The notes beneath the pieces were generated by a model that was not told the origin of the DNA, searched no databases, and worked only from the letters and a program-made list of their open reading frames with translations. Below, piece by piece: positions 9,122 through 18,766 of a stretch of 64,000 nucleotides of DNA. The position numbers were made by a program, and so were the translations under genes. The stretch covers positions 5,721,501 to 5,785,500 of the forward strand of contig NZ_CP019724.1 in assembly GCF_002005225.1 (NCBI RefSeq), written 5' to 3'. Each line of letters starts with the position of its first letter. The first letter of the stretch is position 1. The DNA is from Streptomyces pactum. GTDB taxonomy: Bacteria; Actinomycetota; Actinomycetes; Streptomycetales; Streptomycetaceae.

Positions 9122-12100
9122 TCAGCTCTCCCGGGCCTGCTCCAGCATCCGGTCGACGACCCGCGCGGACGCGTTGCCGTCGTCCAGGTCGCAGAACAGG
9201 TGGTGGAAGCGGTCGAACCGGTCCTGGTACTCCGCCTGGACCTGGTCGATGTCCCGGATCGCGTCGACCAGCTCCTTGGAGTTGTCGATCAGCGGCCCGG
9301 GGGAGTCCTGCTCGAAGTCGAAGTAGAACCCGCGCAGCGTGTCCCGGTAGTGCTCCAGGTCGTACGTGAAGAACAGCATCGGCCGCTTCAGGTGCGCGTA
9401 GTCGAACATCACCGACGAGTAGTCCGTGATCATGATGTCCGCCGCGAGGTAGAGGTCGGCGATGTCCGGGTACTCCGAGGCGTCCCACACGAACCCGTTG
9501 CCCGCGCCCGGCACCGCGTCCACCACGTTGGAGTGGCGGCGGATCAGCAGGACGTGGTCGTCGCCCAGGCGGCGCTGGGCGTCCTCGAGGTCGATGCGCA
9601 GGTCGAACAGGTACTGGCCGGCGCTGTGCGACTGGTCGTCGCGCCAGGTCGGCGCGTACAGGACGACCTTCTTGCCCTCGGGCAGACCGAGCGCCTTCCT
9701 GACCCGCGCCGCGATCGCGTCCTTGTCGGGCGAGTACAGGTAGTCGTTGCGGGGGTAGCCCGCCTCCTGGATCTCACCGTCGTAGGAGAACGCCCGCTTC
9801 AGGATCGGCGTGCTGAAGCGGTTGGAGGAGACGAGCAGGCTCCACTGCTTGGCCTCCAGCGCCAGCTTCTCCTGGTAGCGCCGGTCGAAGTGCAGCGTGT
9901 CGATGTCGTGGCCGATCTTCTTCAGCATCGTGCCGTGCCAGGTCTGCACGATGGACTGGCCGGGCCGGCGCTCGATCCAGTCGGGAAGGTGGGCGTTGGT
10001 GACGATGTAGCGGCTGGAGGCCAGCGCCTCGTACCACTCCCGGCCCCACATGCGGACCGGCTCGACGCCCTCGGGCAGCGCGACCTGGCCGTCGCGGACC
10101 GCCCACAGGTGCTTCAGATCCGAGCCGCGGCGCACCAGCTCCTCGTACATGGCGCGCGGGCTGTCCGAGAACTGCTTGCCGTTGTAGCTCAGGTAGAAGA
10201 CCTGGTCCTTCAGCGGCTGCCGGAACAGCGGCTCGTAGACCTCCTTGCGCAACTGACGCTGACGGAACGGGCCGCGCTCCAGGTCGCTCAGCTCGGAGCG
10301 GGCGTTGAGCTGCGGGAAGTCGCCCCAGCGGTTCTCCAGCCAGTAGCGGCGGCCGCCGAGCTCGGCCTGCACCGGGAAGGAGTCCGCGGCCAGGCGGTCG
10401 ATCACGAAGGGCACGTCGGGCGCGCCCTCCTCCTCGGGCCGCAGGAAGAGGTTCCAGCGGCCGGCGCGCAGCGGGACGCTGCCGTTGCCGCCGAGCCGGG
10501 AGGGGTCGAAGGACACCTCGAAGCGGCCGCCCTCCAGCCAGCGGGTCTCGACGAACCGCTCCTCGTAGCGGTTGCGCGGCTTGAGCAGGAAACGGGAGCC
10601 GGTCAGCCGCGGGTCGGCGTGCCCGGTGAGGGCGATCTCGCCGTCGCGCACGGTGGCGGTGTCGATCAGGGCCCGGCGGGTACGCCCGGAGAACTTCAGG
10701 AAGCCGGTGTGGCCCGCCACCACGGCGAGCTCGACCAGGTGCGCCTGACTGCCGAGCGACGCGGGCAGCGGGAACTCGGCGTCGGACAGCCCTTCCTGCA
10801 TCACGGTGCCGAAGCGGCGCTCCTTGCCCTGCGGGTCGGTCGCGACCAGCACCGTGGACCAGGTGCGCTTCTCCGGCTGGGCCTTCTCGTCGACGCCCTC
10901 GTGGAAGACCAGCGCCACGTCGGCCACGGGCACCTCGACCGAGAACGCCTGCGTGCCGCCCTCGCGCGTCACGGTCACGGGGTACTCGAGGGTCTCGGCG
11001 CCCTTCTGGTTCTTGACCCGCAGGGTCACCTGCTCGTCCGCCGCGAGGGGTTCGCGGATCTCACCGGTGACCTTGACCCGGTCGCCCTCCAGGGCACGTC
11101 CGGTGATCAGGGCGCGGACCTTCTCGATACGCAGCTTCAGCGCGCCGCGCTCGATGGACGGCAGCATCCGGAAGTCGGGGCTCAGCCAGTGGTACGGCGG
11201 GAAGTTGCAGGCCGCGCCGCCGCTGGAGTGGACGGCGTGGCGCCGCACCAGACCGGAGGAGAAGATGCCGAGGCCCACGTGCCACACGGCCTCCTGCCAC
11301 TCGCCGCCCTTGCGGAGCCGGGCGGGGTCGATGGTCACCTCCCAGCCGGCCCAGTCGTAGTTGTAGCGGTCCTGGCCGGAGTCGGTGGTGACCTCCGGGC
11401 GCGGCAGGTTGCGGGCCGGCAGCAGGATGCGGCGGCGGGAGCGGTCCTTGCGCAGTTGGAGCACCTTGACCGAGGCCTTGCGCGTCGGCTGGTCGATCTT
11501 GTCGATCCAGGCGTTGCCGGACAGCAGCAGCTTGCCCCCGGACCAGCTCACCTCCTGCAGCGGTGCGCGCATGTTCAGGTGCTGGTCGATGCGCAGCGCC
11601 TCCTTGGGCAGGTGCAGGTCGGCACCTTCCAGGGAGGGCCACGAGGCGTACTTGCGGACCAGACCGCTGACCTCGGGCGTCTCACGGCGGCGCTGGCCGG
11701 CCAGCAGGGCGATCAGCTCCTCCATCTGGTGCTTGCGCACCAGCAGCCACTGCACGCGCAGTTCGGCCGGGAGGTCCATGACGACCTTGGGGTCGATGCT
11801 GTCGAGGAAGCGGTTCGCCGAGCGGAGGAACTCGGCCCGGTACTCCTCGTCGCCGTCCGGCACCACGTTGAGGAAGAGCCGCAGGTCGTCACGGAGGACG
11901 CGGGTGTCGTACTCGCGCTTGAGGCGGGCGTAGGTCTCGCCGGGCTGCTCGGCGAGGAAGGCGCTGATCTCCATCACGGAGGTGACGCGGTCGCGCACGC
12001 CGGCCGGGTCGGTGCGGCGCTGCGTGATCGACGGGGCGGACTCGCCCTCGCGCAGCCGCCAGTAGTAGCAGGGCTCCGAGATGACGTCGACGCTCTCGGC

Positions 12101-12685
12101 CAGGTAGTGGGCCCGCATGGTGACCGGGGTGTCCTCGTACAGCCGGCCCTCGGGGAAGGCGAAGCCGTTCTTCTCCCAGAAGGTGCGGCGGAAGACCTTG
12201 TTGCACGCGATCCGGTCGGCGACGAGCTTGGCGTAGCGGGATATGTGGGTGCCCACCCGGGCCTCGCCGGCCAGCATCCGCATCAGCGGGACCTGCCAGG
12301 ACTTCTCACCCCGGAGGTGGAAGACGTTGCCCGTGGCGAAGTCCGAGCCGCTCTCGTCGAGGCTGCCGACCATGAGCCGGTAGGCGTCCGGCGGGATCAG
12401 GTCGTCGCTGTCGACGAAGGTCAGGAACTCCGCCTGCGGCGCCAGGTGGGCCATGCCGGTGTTGCGGGCGGCGCCGAGGCCGCCGTTCTCCTTGCGTATG
12501 AGCTTGAAGCGCGGGTCGCGGGAGGCGTACTCCTCGGCGATGGCGGCGGAGCCGTCCGGTGAACCGTCGTCCACCATCAGGACCTCGAAGTCGCGGAAGG
12601 TCTGTGCCGCGAGCGAGTCCAGACAGGCGGGGAGGTAACGCTCCACGTCGTAGATGGGGACGATGACACTGAGCCGAGGGGCCAT
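9122..12685 (-). CDS. Bifunctional family-2 glycosyltransferase / CDP-glycerol glycerophosphotransferase
   Basis: 1187-residue fusion. Residues 1 to ~330 are a GT-A family-2 glycosyltransferase (VIVPIYDVERYLPACLDSLA, VDDGSPDGS, and DXD-like TFVDSDD). A long middle region of about 400 residues has no recognised motif. The last ~360 residues are a TagF-type CDP-glycerol glycerophosphotransferase domain (WHGTMLKKIGHD, GYPRNDYLY, YAPTWRDD, ITDYSSVMFDYA). The combination suggests stepwise synthesis of a phosphodiester-linked sugar or polyol polymer of the cell wall. The start ATG at 12685 has AAGGAGA upstream on the minus strand. It is 23 bp downstream of a related fusion gene and probably in the same operon. 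The actual activated donor (CDP-glycerol or another nucleotide-activated polyol) is not shown. Confidence 0.88.
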   Translation of the reverse strand: MAPRLSVIVPIYDVERYLPACLDSLAAQTFRDFEVLMVDDGSPDGSAAIAEEYASRDPRFKLIRKENGGLGAARNTGMAHLAPQAEFLTFVDSDDLIPPDAYRLMVGSLDESGSDFATGNVFHLRGEKSWQVPLMRMLAGEARVGTHISRYAKLVADRIACNKVFRRTFWEKNGFAFPEGRLYEDTPVTMRAHYLAESVDVISEPCYYWRLREGESAPSITQRRTDPAGVRDRVTSVMEISAFLAEQPGETYARLKREYDTRVLRDDLRLFLNVVPDGDEEYRAEFLRSANRFLDSIDPKVVMDLPAELRVQWLLVRKHQMEELIALLAGQRRRETPEVSGLVRKYASWPSLEGADLHLPKEALRIDQHLNMRAPLQEVSWSGGKLLLSGNAWIDKIDQPTRKASVKVLQLRKDRSRRRILLPARNLPRPEVTTDSGQDRYNYDWAGWEVTIDPARLRKGGEWQEAVWHVGLGIFSSGLVRRHAVHSSGGAACNFPPYHWLSPDFRMLPSIERGALKLRIEKVRALITGRALEGDRVKVTGEIREPLAADEQVTLRVKNQKGAETLEYPVTVTREGGTQAFSVEVPVADVALVFHEGVDEKAQPEKRTWSTVLVATDPQGKERRFGTVMQEGLSDAEFPLPASLGSQAHLVELAVVAGHTGFLKFSGRTRRALIDTATVRDGEIALTGHADPRLTGSRFLLKPRNRYEERFVETRWLEGGRFEVSFDPSRLGGNGSVPLRAGRWNLFLRPEEEGAPDVPFVIDRLAADSFPVQAELGGRRYWLENRWGDFPQLNARSELSDLERGPFRQRQLRKEVYEPLFRQPLKDQVFYLSYNGKQFSDSPRAMYEELVRRGSDLKHLWAVRDGQVALPEGVEPVRMWGREWYEALASSRYIVTNAHLPDWIERRPGQSIVQTWHGTMLKKIGHDIDTLHFDRRYQEKLALEAKQWSLLVSSNRFSTPILKRAFSYDGEIQEAGYPRNDYLYSPDKDAIAARVRKALGLPEGKKVVLYAPTWRDDQSHSAGQYLFDLRIDLEDAQRRLGDDHVLLIRRHSNVVDAVPGAGNGFVWDASEYPDIADLYLAADIMITDYSSVMFDYAHLKRPMLFFTYDLEHYRDTLRGFYFDFEQDSPGPLIDNSKELVDAIRDIDQVQAEYQDRFDRFHHLFCDLDDGNASARVVDRMLEQARES

Positions 12686-12708
12686 GGCTTGGTGATCTCC
12701 TTTCGGGG

Positions 12709-14940
12709 TCAGGCCCGCTCGACCAGTTCGAGCGCCTGGGCGGGGGTCGGGGCGTGAGGGCGTTCGTCGAACGGGACGATGGGCAGCAGGCTCTCTTCAC
12801 CGAGGAAGACGCGTCGCACGACGCGTTCGGCTGCGTGTCCGTCGTCGAATTCGCAGAAACGCCGGCGGAAGGCGTCCCGGCGCTCGGTCGTGTCCCGGCT
12901 GTCGTACTCGCCCGAGGCGAGCAGCCGCAGCAGCTCCGCCTGCGTGGTGGCCACCGCGCCGGGCGGTTCCTGGAGCAGGTCGAAGTAGGTGCCGCGCACC
13001 GCGGAGTAGACGTCCCAGTCGGGGACGTAGCTGATGATCGGGCGGTCCAGTACGGCGTAGTCGAACATCGCCGAGGAGTAGTCCGTGATGAGGGCGTCCG
13101 CGGCGAGGTACAGCTCCTCGACCCGGGTGTGCCCGGACACGTCGACGATCCGGCCGGTGCGGCGCAGTTCGGCGACGTGCGGCGAGCTGCCGTAGAAGTA
13201 GTGGCCGCGCACCAGCAGGGTCACGTCCGGCCCGAGTTCGTCGGCGAGGCGGGCCAGGTCCAGCGGCGGGGTGAAGCCCGGCTGGTACTCGCGGTGCGTC
13301 GGCATGTACAGGAACGCCTTGGTGCCGTCGGCCAGTCCGAGCGCCGCGCGCGCCGCGCGCACGTCCTCGGCGGTGGCGTTGACGAGGACGTCGTTGCGCG
13401 GGTAGCCGGTCTCCAGCGTCGTGTACGAGCAGGGGTAGACCCGCTCCCAGACCACGGTCGAGAACTGGTTGGAGCTGATGCTGAAGTCCCAGCGGTCGCA
13501 CCGCTCCAGAAGCTTCTCGAAGTCCATGTCGGTCGAGGCGGGGTACTTCTGCTGGTCCAGGCCCATGGTCTTCAGCGGGGTGCCGTGGTGGGTCTGTACG
13601 TGGATCTGGCCCTCCCGCTTCACCACGGAGTCCGCGAAGTTCACGTTGTTCACGAGGTACTTGGCGCGGGCCAGGGCCGCCCAGTACTCGCGCGAGCCCA
13701 CCCGCACGACCCGCACACCCTCGGGCACCCGGGCCGCGTTCTCCGCGCGGACCGCCCACACGCGGCGCGTGTGCGGGGCCAGCCGGGCCAGTTCGGCGTC
13801 GATGGCGGCGGGGTTGCAGGAGACGCTGCGGCTCCAGTAGGCGGAGAACAGCACCAGGTTCTCGTCCAGGGGGAGCCTGAGCTGCGACTGGTAGAAGGCG
13901 CCCATCGCGCCGCGCTTGGACCGGTTGATCGCGGTGCGGGTGCGGCTCCTGACCCGCTGGCGCAGCTTCACCGCCGTCAGGGCGCTGACCATGGTCGTGT
14001 ACGCGTCGCGCTCGAGCATCCCGTACTTGTGACCGCGTCCGCCGGCCGGCCGTGTGAAGCCCTTGGGCAGCCGGGCGCGGTAGTCCGCCGAGGCGCGGTG
14101 GAAGAACTCCGCCCGCGCGTCCTGCGGCAGGCGGCCCGGGCGCTCCAGAATGGTCAGGTAGTGGTCGGCCATCTTGCGGAACAACGGGCCGCGCCACTCG
14201 TCGAGTTCCTCGTGCGCGTCGAGGTAGTCGAAGACGCGCTGGTACTGGTCGAAGACGTCGAAGTGCTTGCGGCTGACCGTCTTGAGGATGTTGCCGCCCT
14301 CACGGCGCTGCCGGTAGTGCACGCAGACCCGGTCCAGTACGGCGATCCGCTCGGCGCTGATCAGGGAGCAGAACGTCCAGGGGGCGTCCTCGTAGTACCC
14401 GGGCGGGAAGGTGAGCCCGGTCCGGGTGACGAAGTCGCGCCGGTAGGCCTTGTTCCAGACGATCTGGAGCAGGTCGAGCAGCCGTGGGCGCTCGGCGAGC
14501 GAGAAGACGTCCGGGCCGTCCTCCCTGAGGAGGTCGGCGCGCAGGTTCGGGTGGACCCTGCCGTCCCAGTAGGTGCGGGCGTAGTCGAAGACCAGAATCT
14601 CGGGATTGCCCGTGGCGTCGAGCCGGTCGCGAATGGCCGACAACGCGCCGTCGGACAACGTGTCGTCACTGTCCAGGAACAACACGTAATCGCCCGTGGC
14701 CTTTTCCAGCCCGGCGTTGCGGGCGCGCCCCAGGCCCACGTTTTCCGTGAGGTGAATCACATGAATCCGGGAGTCGCGTTTCGCGTACTCGTCGAGAATG
14801 GCCCCTGACCCGTCGGGCGAACAGTCGTCGACCGCGATGATCTCGAAGTCCGTGCAGTCCTGTCCGAGTACGGAGTCAAGGCACTCGGGCAGATAGCCCT
14901 GCACCTTGTACACGGGGACAACGAGAGAGAGCTTGGGCAT
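12709..14940 (-). CDS. Bifunctional family-2 glycosyltransferase / CDP-glycerol glycerophosphotransferase
   Basis: 743 residues. The N-terminal GT-A family-2 domain (LSLVVPVYKVQGYLPECLDS, VDDCSPDGSG, VLFLDSDD) covers about residues 1-330. A TagF-like domain fills the C-terminal half (HHGTPLKTMG, ETGYPRNDVL, YMPTHREYQ, ITDYSSAMFDYA). It is a shorter version of its downstream neighbour, lacking the ~400-residue middle domain, so the two probably arose by duplication with a domain gain or loss. ATG 14940 has a weak AAGG upstream. It is the first gene of a two-gene minus-strand operon whose promoter must lie in 14941-15284, back to back with galE. Confidence 0.88.
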   Translation of the reverse strand: MPKLSLVVPVYKVQGYLPECLDSVLGQDCTDFEIIAVDDCSPDGSGAILDEYAKRDSRIHVIHLTENVGLGRARNAGLEKATGDYVLFLDSDDTLSDGALSAIRDRLDATGNPEILVFDYARTYWDGRVHPNLRADLLREDGPDVFSLAERPRLLDLLQIVWNKAYRRDFVTRTGLTFPPGYYEDAPWTFCSLISAERIAVLDRVCVHYRQRREGGNILKTVSRKHFDVFDQYQRVFDYLDAHEELDEWRGPLFRKMADHYLTILERPGRLPQDARAEFFHRASADYRARLPKGFTRPAGGRGHKYGMLERDAYTTMVSALTAVKLRQRVRSRTRTAINRSKRGAMGAFYQSQLRLPLDENLVLFSAYWSRSVSCNPAAIDAELARLAPHTRRVWAVRAENAARVPEGVRVVRVGSREYWAALARAKYLVNNVNFADSVVKREGQIHVQTHHGTPLKTMGLDQQKYPASTDMDFEKLLERCDRWDFSISSNQFSTVVWERVYPCSYTTLETGYPRNDVLVNATAEDVRAARAALGLADGTKAFLYMPTHREYQPGFTPPLDLARLADELGPDVTLLVRGHYFYGSSPHVAELRRTGRIVDVSGHTRVEELYLAADALITDYSSAMFDYAVLDRPIISYVPDWDVYSAVRGTYFDLLQEPPGAVATTQAELLRLLASGEYDSRDTTERRDAFRRRFCEFDDGHAAERVVRRVFLGEESLLPIVPFDERPHAPTPAQALELVERA

Positions 14941-15284
14941 CCTTACAACCTGTTCCGAGAACTGACCACGGGACCGCGGGCTGGGACCGGAACGCGCTCC
15001 GGGCGTCGTTGGGGCCTGGAGCGCGCCGCCGCATCAGCGTAAAGGATTCACGCGGAGTTTCCGCTGGCACGGTAGTCGGACCGTCTGTGCGCTGTCACAG
15101 CGGGAAATGCCCGGAGCGGGGCGCCCGAATCCATCGCTTCGAAGCGGCTGGAGAACTTCCTCACATTCGGCCCCCCTGTCCTCTTTATTGACTTCCGTCG
15201 GCTTCCACCCCATGTGCCCGACTCGATTTTCCGGGGCACACGGACGAGTCTGCACCCAGTGACGGAGACCTGGGAGGCATGAGG
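14941..15284. promoter_or_regulatory. Divergent spacer between the TagF-like operon and galE
   Basis: 344 bp without a gene, separating a minus-strand operon from plus-strand galE, so it must hold promoters in both directions. It is less GC-rich than the coding DNA around it, notably 15130-15240. A TTGACT at 15188-15193 could be a -35 box for galE, but no clear -10 partner was found, so no specific promoter is claimed. Confidence 0.45.
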
Positions 15285-16256
15285 ATGAGCTGGCTGGTCA
15301 CGGGTGGAGCCGGGTACATCGGCGCGCATGTGGTGCGGGCCCTGTCCGACGGCGGTGAACGCGTGGTCGTGTACGACGACCTGTCCACCGGCAGCACCGA
15401 CCGCGTGCCCGACGGGGTGCCGGTGGTGGTCGGCAGCGTGCTGGACCGGGCCGGTCTGGAGGGCGCGATTCGTGACCATGCTGTGACAGGTGTGGTGCAC
15501 ATCGCGGCCAAGAAACAGGTCGGTGAGTCGGTGGAGCGGCCGCTCCACTACTACCGGGAGAACGTGACGGGCCTGGAGACCCTCCTGGAGGCCATGACGG
15601 CGACCGGCGTCGGCCGCCTCGTCTTCTCCTCCTCCGCGGCCGTCTACGGCATGCCCGACGTGGACCTCGTCACGGAGGACACCCCCTGCCGGCCGATGAG
15701 CCCCTACGGCGAGACCAAGCTGGTCGGCGAGTGGCTGATCAACGCCGCCGCCCGGGCCCACGGCATCCGCGCCGCCTCCCTGCGCTACTTCAACGTCGCG
15801 GGCGCGGCCGCCCCCGAGCTGGCCGACTCGGGCGTCTTCAACCTCGTCCCCATGGTCTTCGAGCGACTCGAGGCGGGCGACGCCCCGCGCGTCTTCGGCG
15901 ACGACTACGCCACGCCCGACGGCACCTGCGTACGGGACTACATCCACGTCCAGGACATCGCCTCCGCCCACCTCGCGGCGGCCCGACGCCTGACGGACGC
16001 CCCCGAGGGCACGTCGCTCACCCTCAACATCGGACGCGGTGAGGGCAGTTCGGTCCGGGAGATGGTGGACCGCATCCTCAAGGTCACCGGCAGGCAGGAC
16101 GTCGCCCCGCACGTGGCCGGCCGTCGCCCCGGCGACCCGGCCCGCGTCGTCGCCTCCGCCGACCGCGCCCACGAGGAACTCGGCTGGTCGGCCCGCCACG
16201 ACCTGGACGACATGATCGAGTCCGCCTGGCAGGGCTGGCGCCACCACCACGGCTGA
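15285..16256 (+). CDS. galE: UDP-glucose 4-epimerase
   Basis: 323-residue extended short-chain dehydrogenase that interconverts UDP-glucose and UDP-galactose. It has the Rossmann motif GGAGYIGAH, the catalytic SSAAVYG serine segment and the YGETK catalytic Tyr-Lys pair. ATG 15285 (MSWLVTGG) is preferred over ATG 15279 because GGAGG at 15273-15277 is 7 nt upstream of it but only 1 nt before the other. It is divergent from the TagF-like operon and convergent with another TagF-like gene, so it probably supplies UDP-galactose or a related sugar to the same surface polymer. A family member acting on other UDP-sugars is possible. Confidence 0.92.
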   Translation: MSWLVTGGAGYIGAHVVRALSDGGERVVVYDDLSTGSTDRVPDGVPVVVGSVLDRAGLEGAIRDHAVTGVVHIAAKKQVGESVERPLHYYRENVTGLETLLEAMTATGVGRLVFSSSAAVYGMPDVDLVTEDTPCRPMSPYGETKLVGEWLINAAARAHGIRAASLRYFNVAGAAAPELADSGVFNLVPMVFERLEAGDAPRVFGDDYATPDGTCVRDYIHVQDIASAHLAAARRLTDAPEGTSLTLNIGRGEGSSVREMVDRILKVTGRQDVAPHVAGRRPGDPARVVASADRAHEELGWSARHDLDDMIESAWQGWRHHHG

Positions 16257-16723
16257 CCTACGTCGGTCGTACCCCGCGGAGGGCGCCACCCGCACCGGCG
16301 GTGACGCGACCGACGTGCCACTCCCGGCGCGGGACCGGCGGGCGGCCTCGACGGGCGCCGGCTCCCCCGGGTCGGGGGCGGCCCGACGCGCGCCCGCTCT
16401 TGGCGGGTTTCGGGGTGGTCCCGGCGTGTGTCGGTTTCGCGTGTCGCAGGGGTGGTCGGAGGCGCGTCGGCTCTTGGCGGGTTTCGGGGTGGTTCCGGTG
16501 TGTGTCGGTTTCGCGTGTCGCAGGGGTGGTCGGAGGCGCGTCGGCTCTTGGCGGGTTTCGGGGTGGTTCCGGTGTGTGTCGGTTTCGCGTGTCGCAGGGG
16601 CGGCCGGACGCGCGTCGGCTCTTCCCGGCCGGTTTCCAGGGTCGTCCCGGCGCGCGTCGGCTCTCCCCGTCGCGGGGGCGCCCCGACGCGCCGGCTTCCG
16701 TGCGCCAGGGCCGCCCCGGCGAA
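16257..16723. other. 467-bp convergent spacer without a gene
   Basis: Lies between the 3' ends of galE and a minus-strand TagF-like gene. It consists largely of 74-bp tandem repeats and degenerate copies of parts of them. Long open frames cross it on both strands, but they are products of the repeat and GC bias and no start with an RBS or protein-like composition was seen. Confidence 0.7.
16388..16626. repeat. 74-bp tandem repeat, 3.2 copies
   Basis: Units start at 16388, 16462 and 16536, with a partial fourth at 16610. Each begins GCGCGTCGGCTCTTGGCGGG (the first has CC for TCG inside) and runs through TTTCGGGGTGG and GTGTCGGTTTCGCGTGTCGC. Copies 2 and 3 are almost identical. Degenerate half-units continue to about 16700. 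Confidence 0.9.
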
Positions 16724-18766
16724 TCAGGCCCCGGCCGGGGGCCCGCCGTGACTGCCCGCGGGCAGCGGATCGGGCTGCTGTCGTGGGCCGGGCAGCGCCA
16801 GGTCCGTGGCGAGGCGCTCCGCCATCCGCGCCCGGTGTTCCCCGGCAGCCGCGCACAGGGCCCGTACGGCACCGGCGAAGCGCTCCTGGGACGGCGGTTC
16901 GGCCGGACCCAGCAGGCGCAGGGCCAACGCTGCCCGCGCCTCGGACAGGTCGTCCCGTTCCGGGTGCCGGACCGCGTCCAGCAGGTCCGGCACCCCGGCC
17001 GCGTCCGGCGTCAGCACGGTCGCCGCCGCCACCGTCGGGAAGGACTTGCGGAACCCGTCCTCGGCCAGCCCGCTGGTGTTGGCCACCGCGTACGGCTTGC
17101 CACTCGCCAGGAAGTCGCTGATCACGCTGGACACGTCACTGATCAGCAGGTCGGCCCGGTTGAAACAGGCGTACAGGGGCGGCCGGGCGTCCGTGATCAC
17201 CTGGTGCTCCCACTCGGGCAGCGAGGCCCAGTACGCCTCCTCCCAGGCGGCCGCCGCCCGCGTCACCGCACCGGCCCGCCCGGGCTCCGGCGCCGGCCGG
17301 CGCAGCATCCGCTCCGCCTGGTCGGCGGCCGACCGGAAACCGGCGGCGGTGAGCCGGTCCAGTTCCGTCGTCCGCCGGGTCAGCTCACCGGCCGCCGAGA
17401 CCCCCGGCCGGGGCCCGCCCCGCTCCCGGTTCGCCGCCCGTACCAGCTCCCGGATGCGCAGGTCGGCGGCGCCGGCCCGCGGATCCACCGACCCCGTCAG
17501 CGGGTGCGGCTTGTACAGCAGCCGCACCCGCGGGTCCGCGAGCAGCGCCCGTACGAGGTTCTCGCCGGCCTCGACCACCGACGTGTTGCCGGGGTGGCCG
17601 TCCCAGCCCTCCCACGTCGGCGCGTACAGCACCGTCGTGAACGCACCGGGGGCGGGCGGCCCCGCGTACGGCCGTACGGCCTCCAACTGCGGGCGGCCGA
17701 TCTCCACCACGTCCTTGTCCTCGACGCCGACCTCCGCCAGCGCGTACCGCTCGCGCGCCGCCGGACCGGCCACCCACACCTCGTCGTACGCCTTCGCGTA
17801 CGGGTTGCACGAGGACAGCTTGTCGCTCTCCCCGTGGTTGACGAAGGCGTGCTTGATCGTGGGGATGCGCAGGACCTGCGAGGTCTTCCCGGAGTTGGAG
17901 GGGTGGAGCAGGACGCGGAGCGTGGAGTGCTCCAGGCGCATCAGCGTGGACACCTTCGGCAAGCACACGACCGGGATGTCGGTCGCCGCGATCCGCTGCA
18001 CCATGAACCGCTCCCGCAGCACGATCACCGGCCGCCCCTCCAGCCGCGCGAGGGGCTCCAGCCACATGTTGGCCTGGTAGGCCGAGGACGCCCCGCCGGA
18101 GAAGTACAGGCCGACGGTGGGCCGGTACTCCGCCAGCCACGCGTCGAACCAGTCGAGCACCTCCTGCTCGCCGGCCGGCCGGCGCTCCGGCAGCAGCCGC
18201 AGCAGCAGCGCGCCGAGGCCCGCCAGCGCCATCGCCAGCGACAGCGCGAGACCGGCCGCGCCGTACACCGGCGCGTCGGCGGCCGCCGTCGCCAGCAGCC
18301 CCGCCGTGGCCGGCAGTCCGAAGGCGGCCAGCCGGTGCCCGGGGCGGCGCAGCAGCAGCGGCGGTGCCGGGGACAGGCGCAGCGCCGAGGCGTCGATGTT
18401 CCGGGTCACCACGGGCAGCGTCCGGGTGTGCCGGACCAGGACGGACACCGCCTGGATCGCCCAGTGCAGCCCGTAGAAGGCGAGCAGGGCGGCGACCAGC
18501 GGGGCGTACACCGTCTCCCGGTGCTGCTCGCCGAGCCGCAGCAGGCCCACCACGAGGAGCAGGTCCCGCAGCACGTGCCGCACCGTGACGTCGGCGTGCG
18601 ATTTGGCGAACAGCGACACCATGCCCCGCTGCCAGCGGTACAGCACCGCCTCGGCGGCCAGCGAACCGGCGGTCGCGGCCAGCAGCAGCGGCACGTGCGG
18701 CAGCAGCGCGCCCACGGCCTGCGCGGTGAAGGCGGCCGCCAGCACGCCGAGGACGAGCAGCTTCAC
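16724..18766 (-). CDS. Membrane-anchored CDP-glycerol glycerophosphotransferase family protein
   Basis: About 680 residues. The N-terminal part (residues 1 to ~225) contains several hydrophobic membrane segments (for example LLVLGVLAAAFTAQAVGAL, LLLVVGLLRLG, LALSLAMALAGLGALLLRLL). The rest is a cytoplasmic TagF-like transferase domain with YFSGGASSAYQANMW, VNHGESDK, LYAPTWEGWDGHPG, LYKPHPLTG and LLISDVSSVISDFL. It probably adds polyol-phosphate or sugar-phosphate units to a membrane-linked acceptor. GTG 18766 is chosen because protein-like composition begins there; the frame runs far upstream but is Arg/Pro-rich low complexity. No good RBS is seen, so the start is uncertain. Confidence 0.78.
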   Translation of the reverse strand: MKLLVLGVLAAAFTAQAVGALLPHVPLLLAATAGSLAAEAVLYRWQRGMVSLFAKSHADVTVRHVLRDLLLVVGLLRLGEQHRETVYAPLVAALLAFYGLHWAIQAVSVLVRHTRTLPVVTRNIDASALRLSPAPPLLLRRPGHRLAAFGLPATAGLLATAAADAPVYGAAGLALSLAMALAGLGALLLRLLPERRPAGEQEVLDWFDAWLAEYRPTVGLYFSGGASSAYQANMWLEPLARLEGRPVIVLRERFMVQRIAATDIPVVCLPKVSTLMRLEHSTLRVLLHPSNSGKTSQVLRIPTIKHAFVNHGESDKLSSCNPYAKAYDEVWVAGPAARERYALAEVGVEDKDVVEIGRPQLEAVRPYAGPPAPGAFTTVLYAPTWEGWDGHPGNTSVVEAGENLVRALLADPRVRLLYKPHPLTGSVDPRAGAADLRIRELVRAANRERGGPRPGVSAAGELTRRTTELDRLTAAGFRSAADQAERMLRRPAPEPGRAGAVTRAAAAWEEAYWASLPEWEHQVITDARPPLYACFNRADLLISDVSSVISDFLASGKPYAVANTSGLAEDGFRKSFPTVAAATVLTPDAAGVPDLLDAVRHPERDDLSEARAALALRLLGPAEPPSQERFAGAVRALCAAAGEHRARMAERLATDLALPGPRQQPDPLPAGSHGGPPAGA

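Noticed and set aside
9113..12562. 1149-residue plus-strand ORF antisense to the GT2-TagF gene
   Set aside because: Val/Leu/Gln/Arg-rich composition typical of antisense frames in high-GC DNA; the opposite strand has clear conserved motifs.
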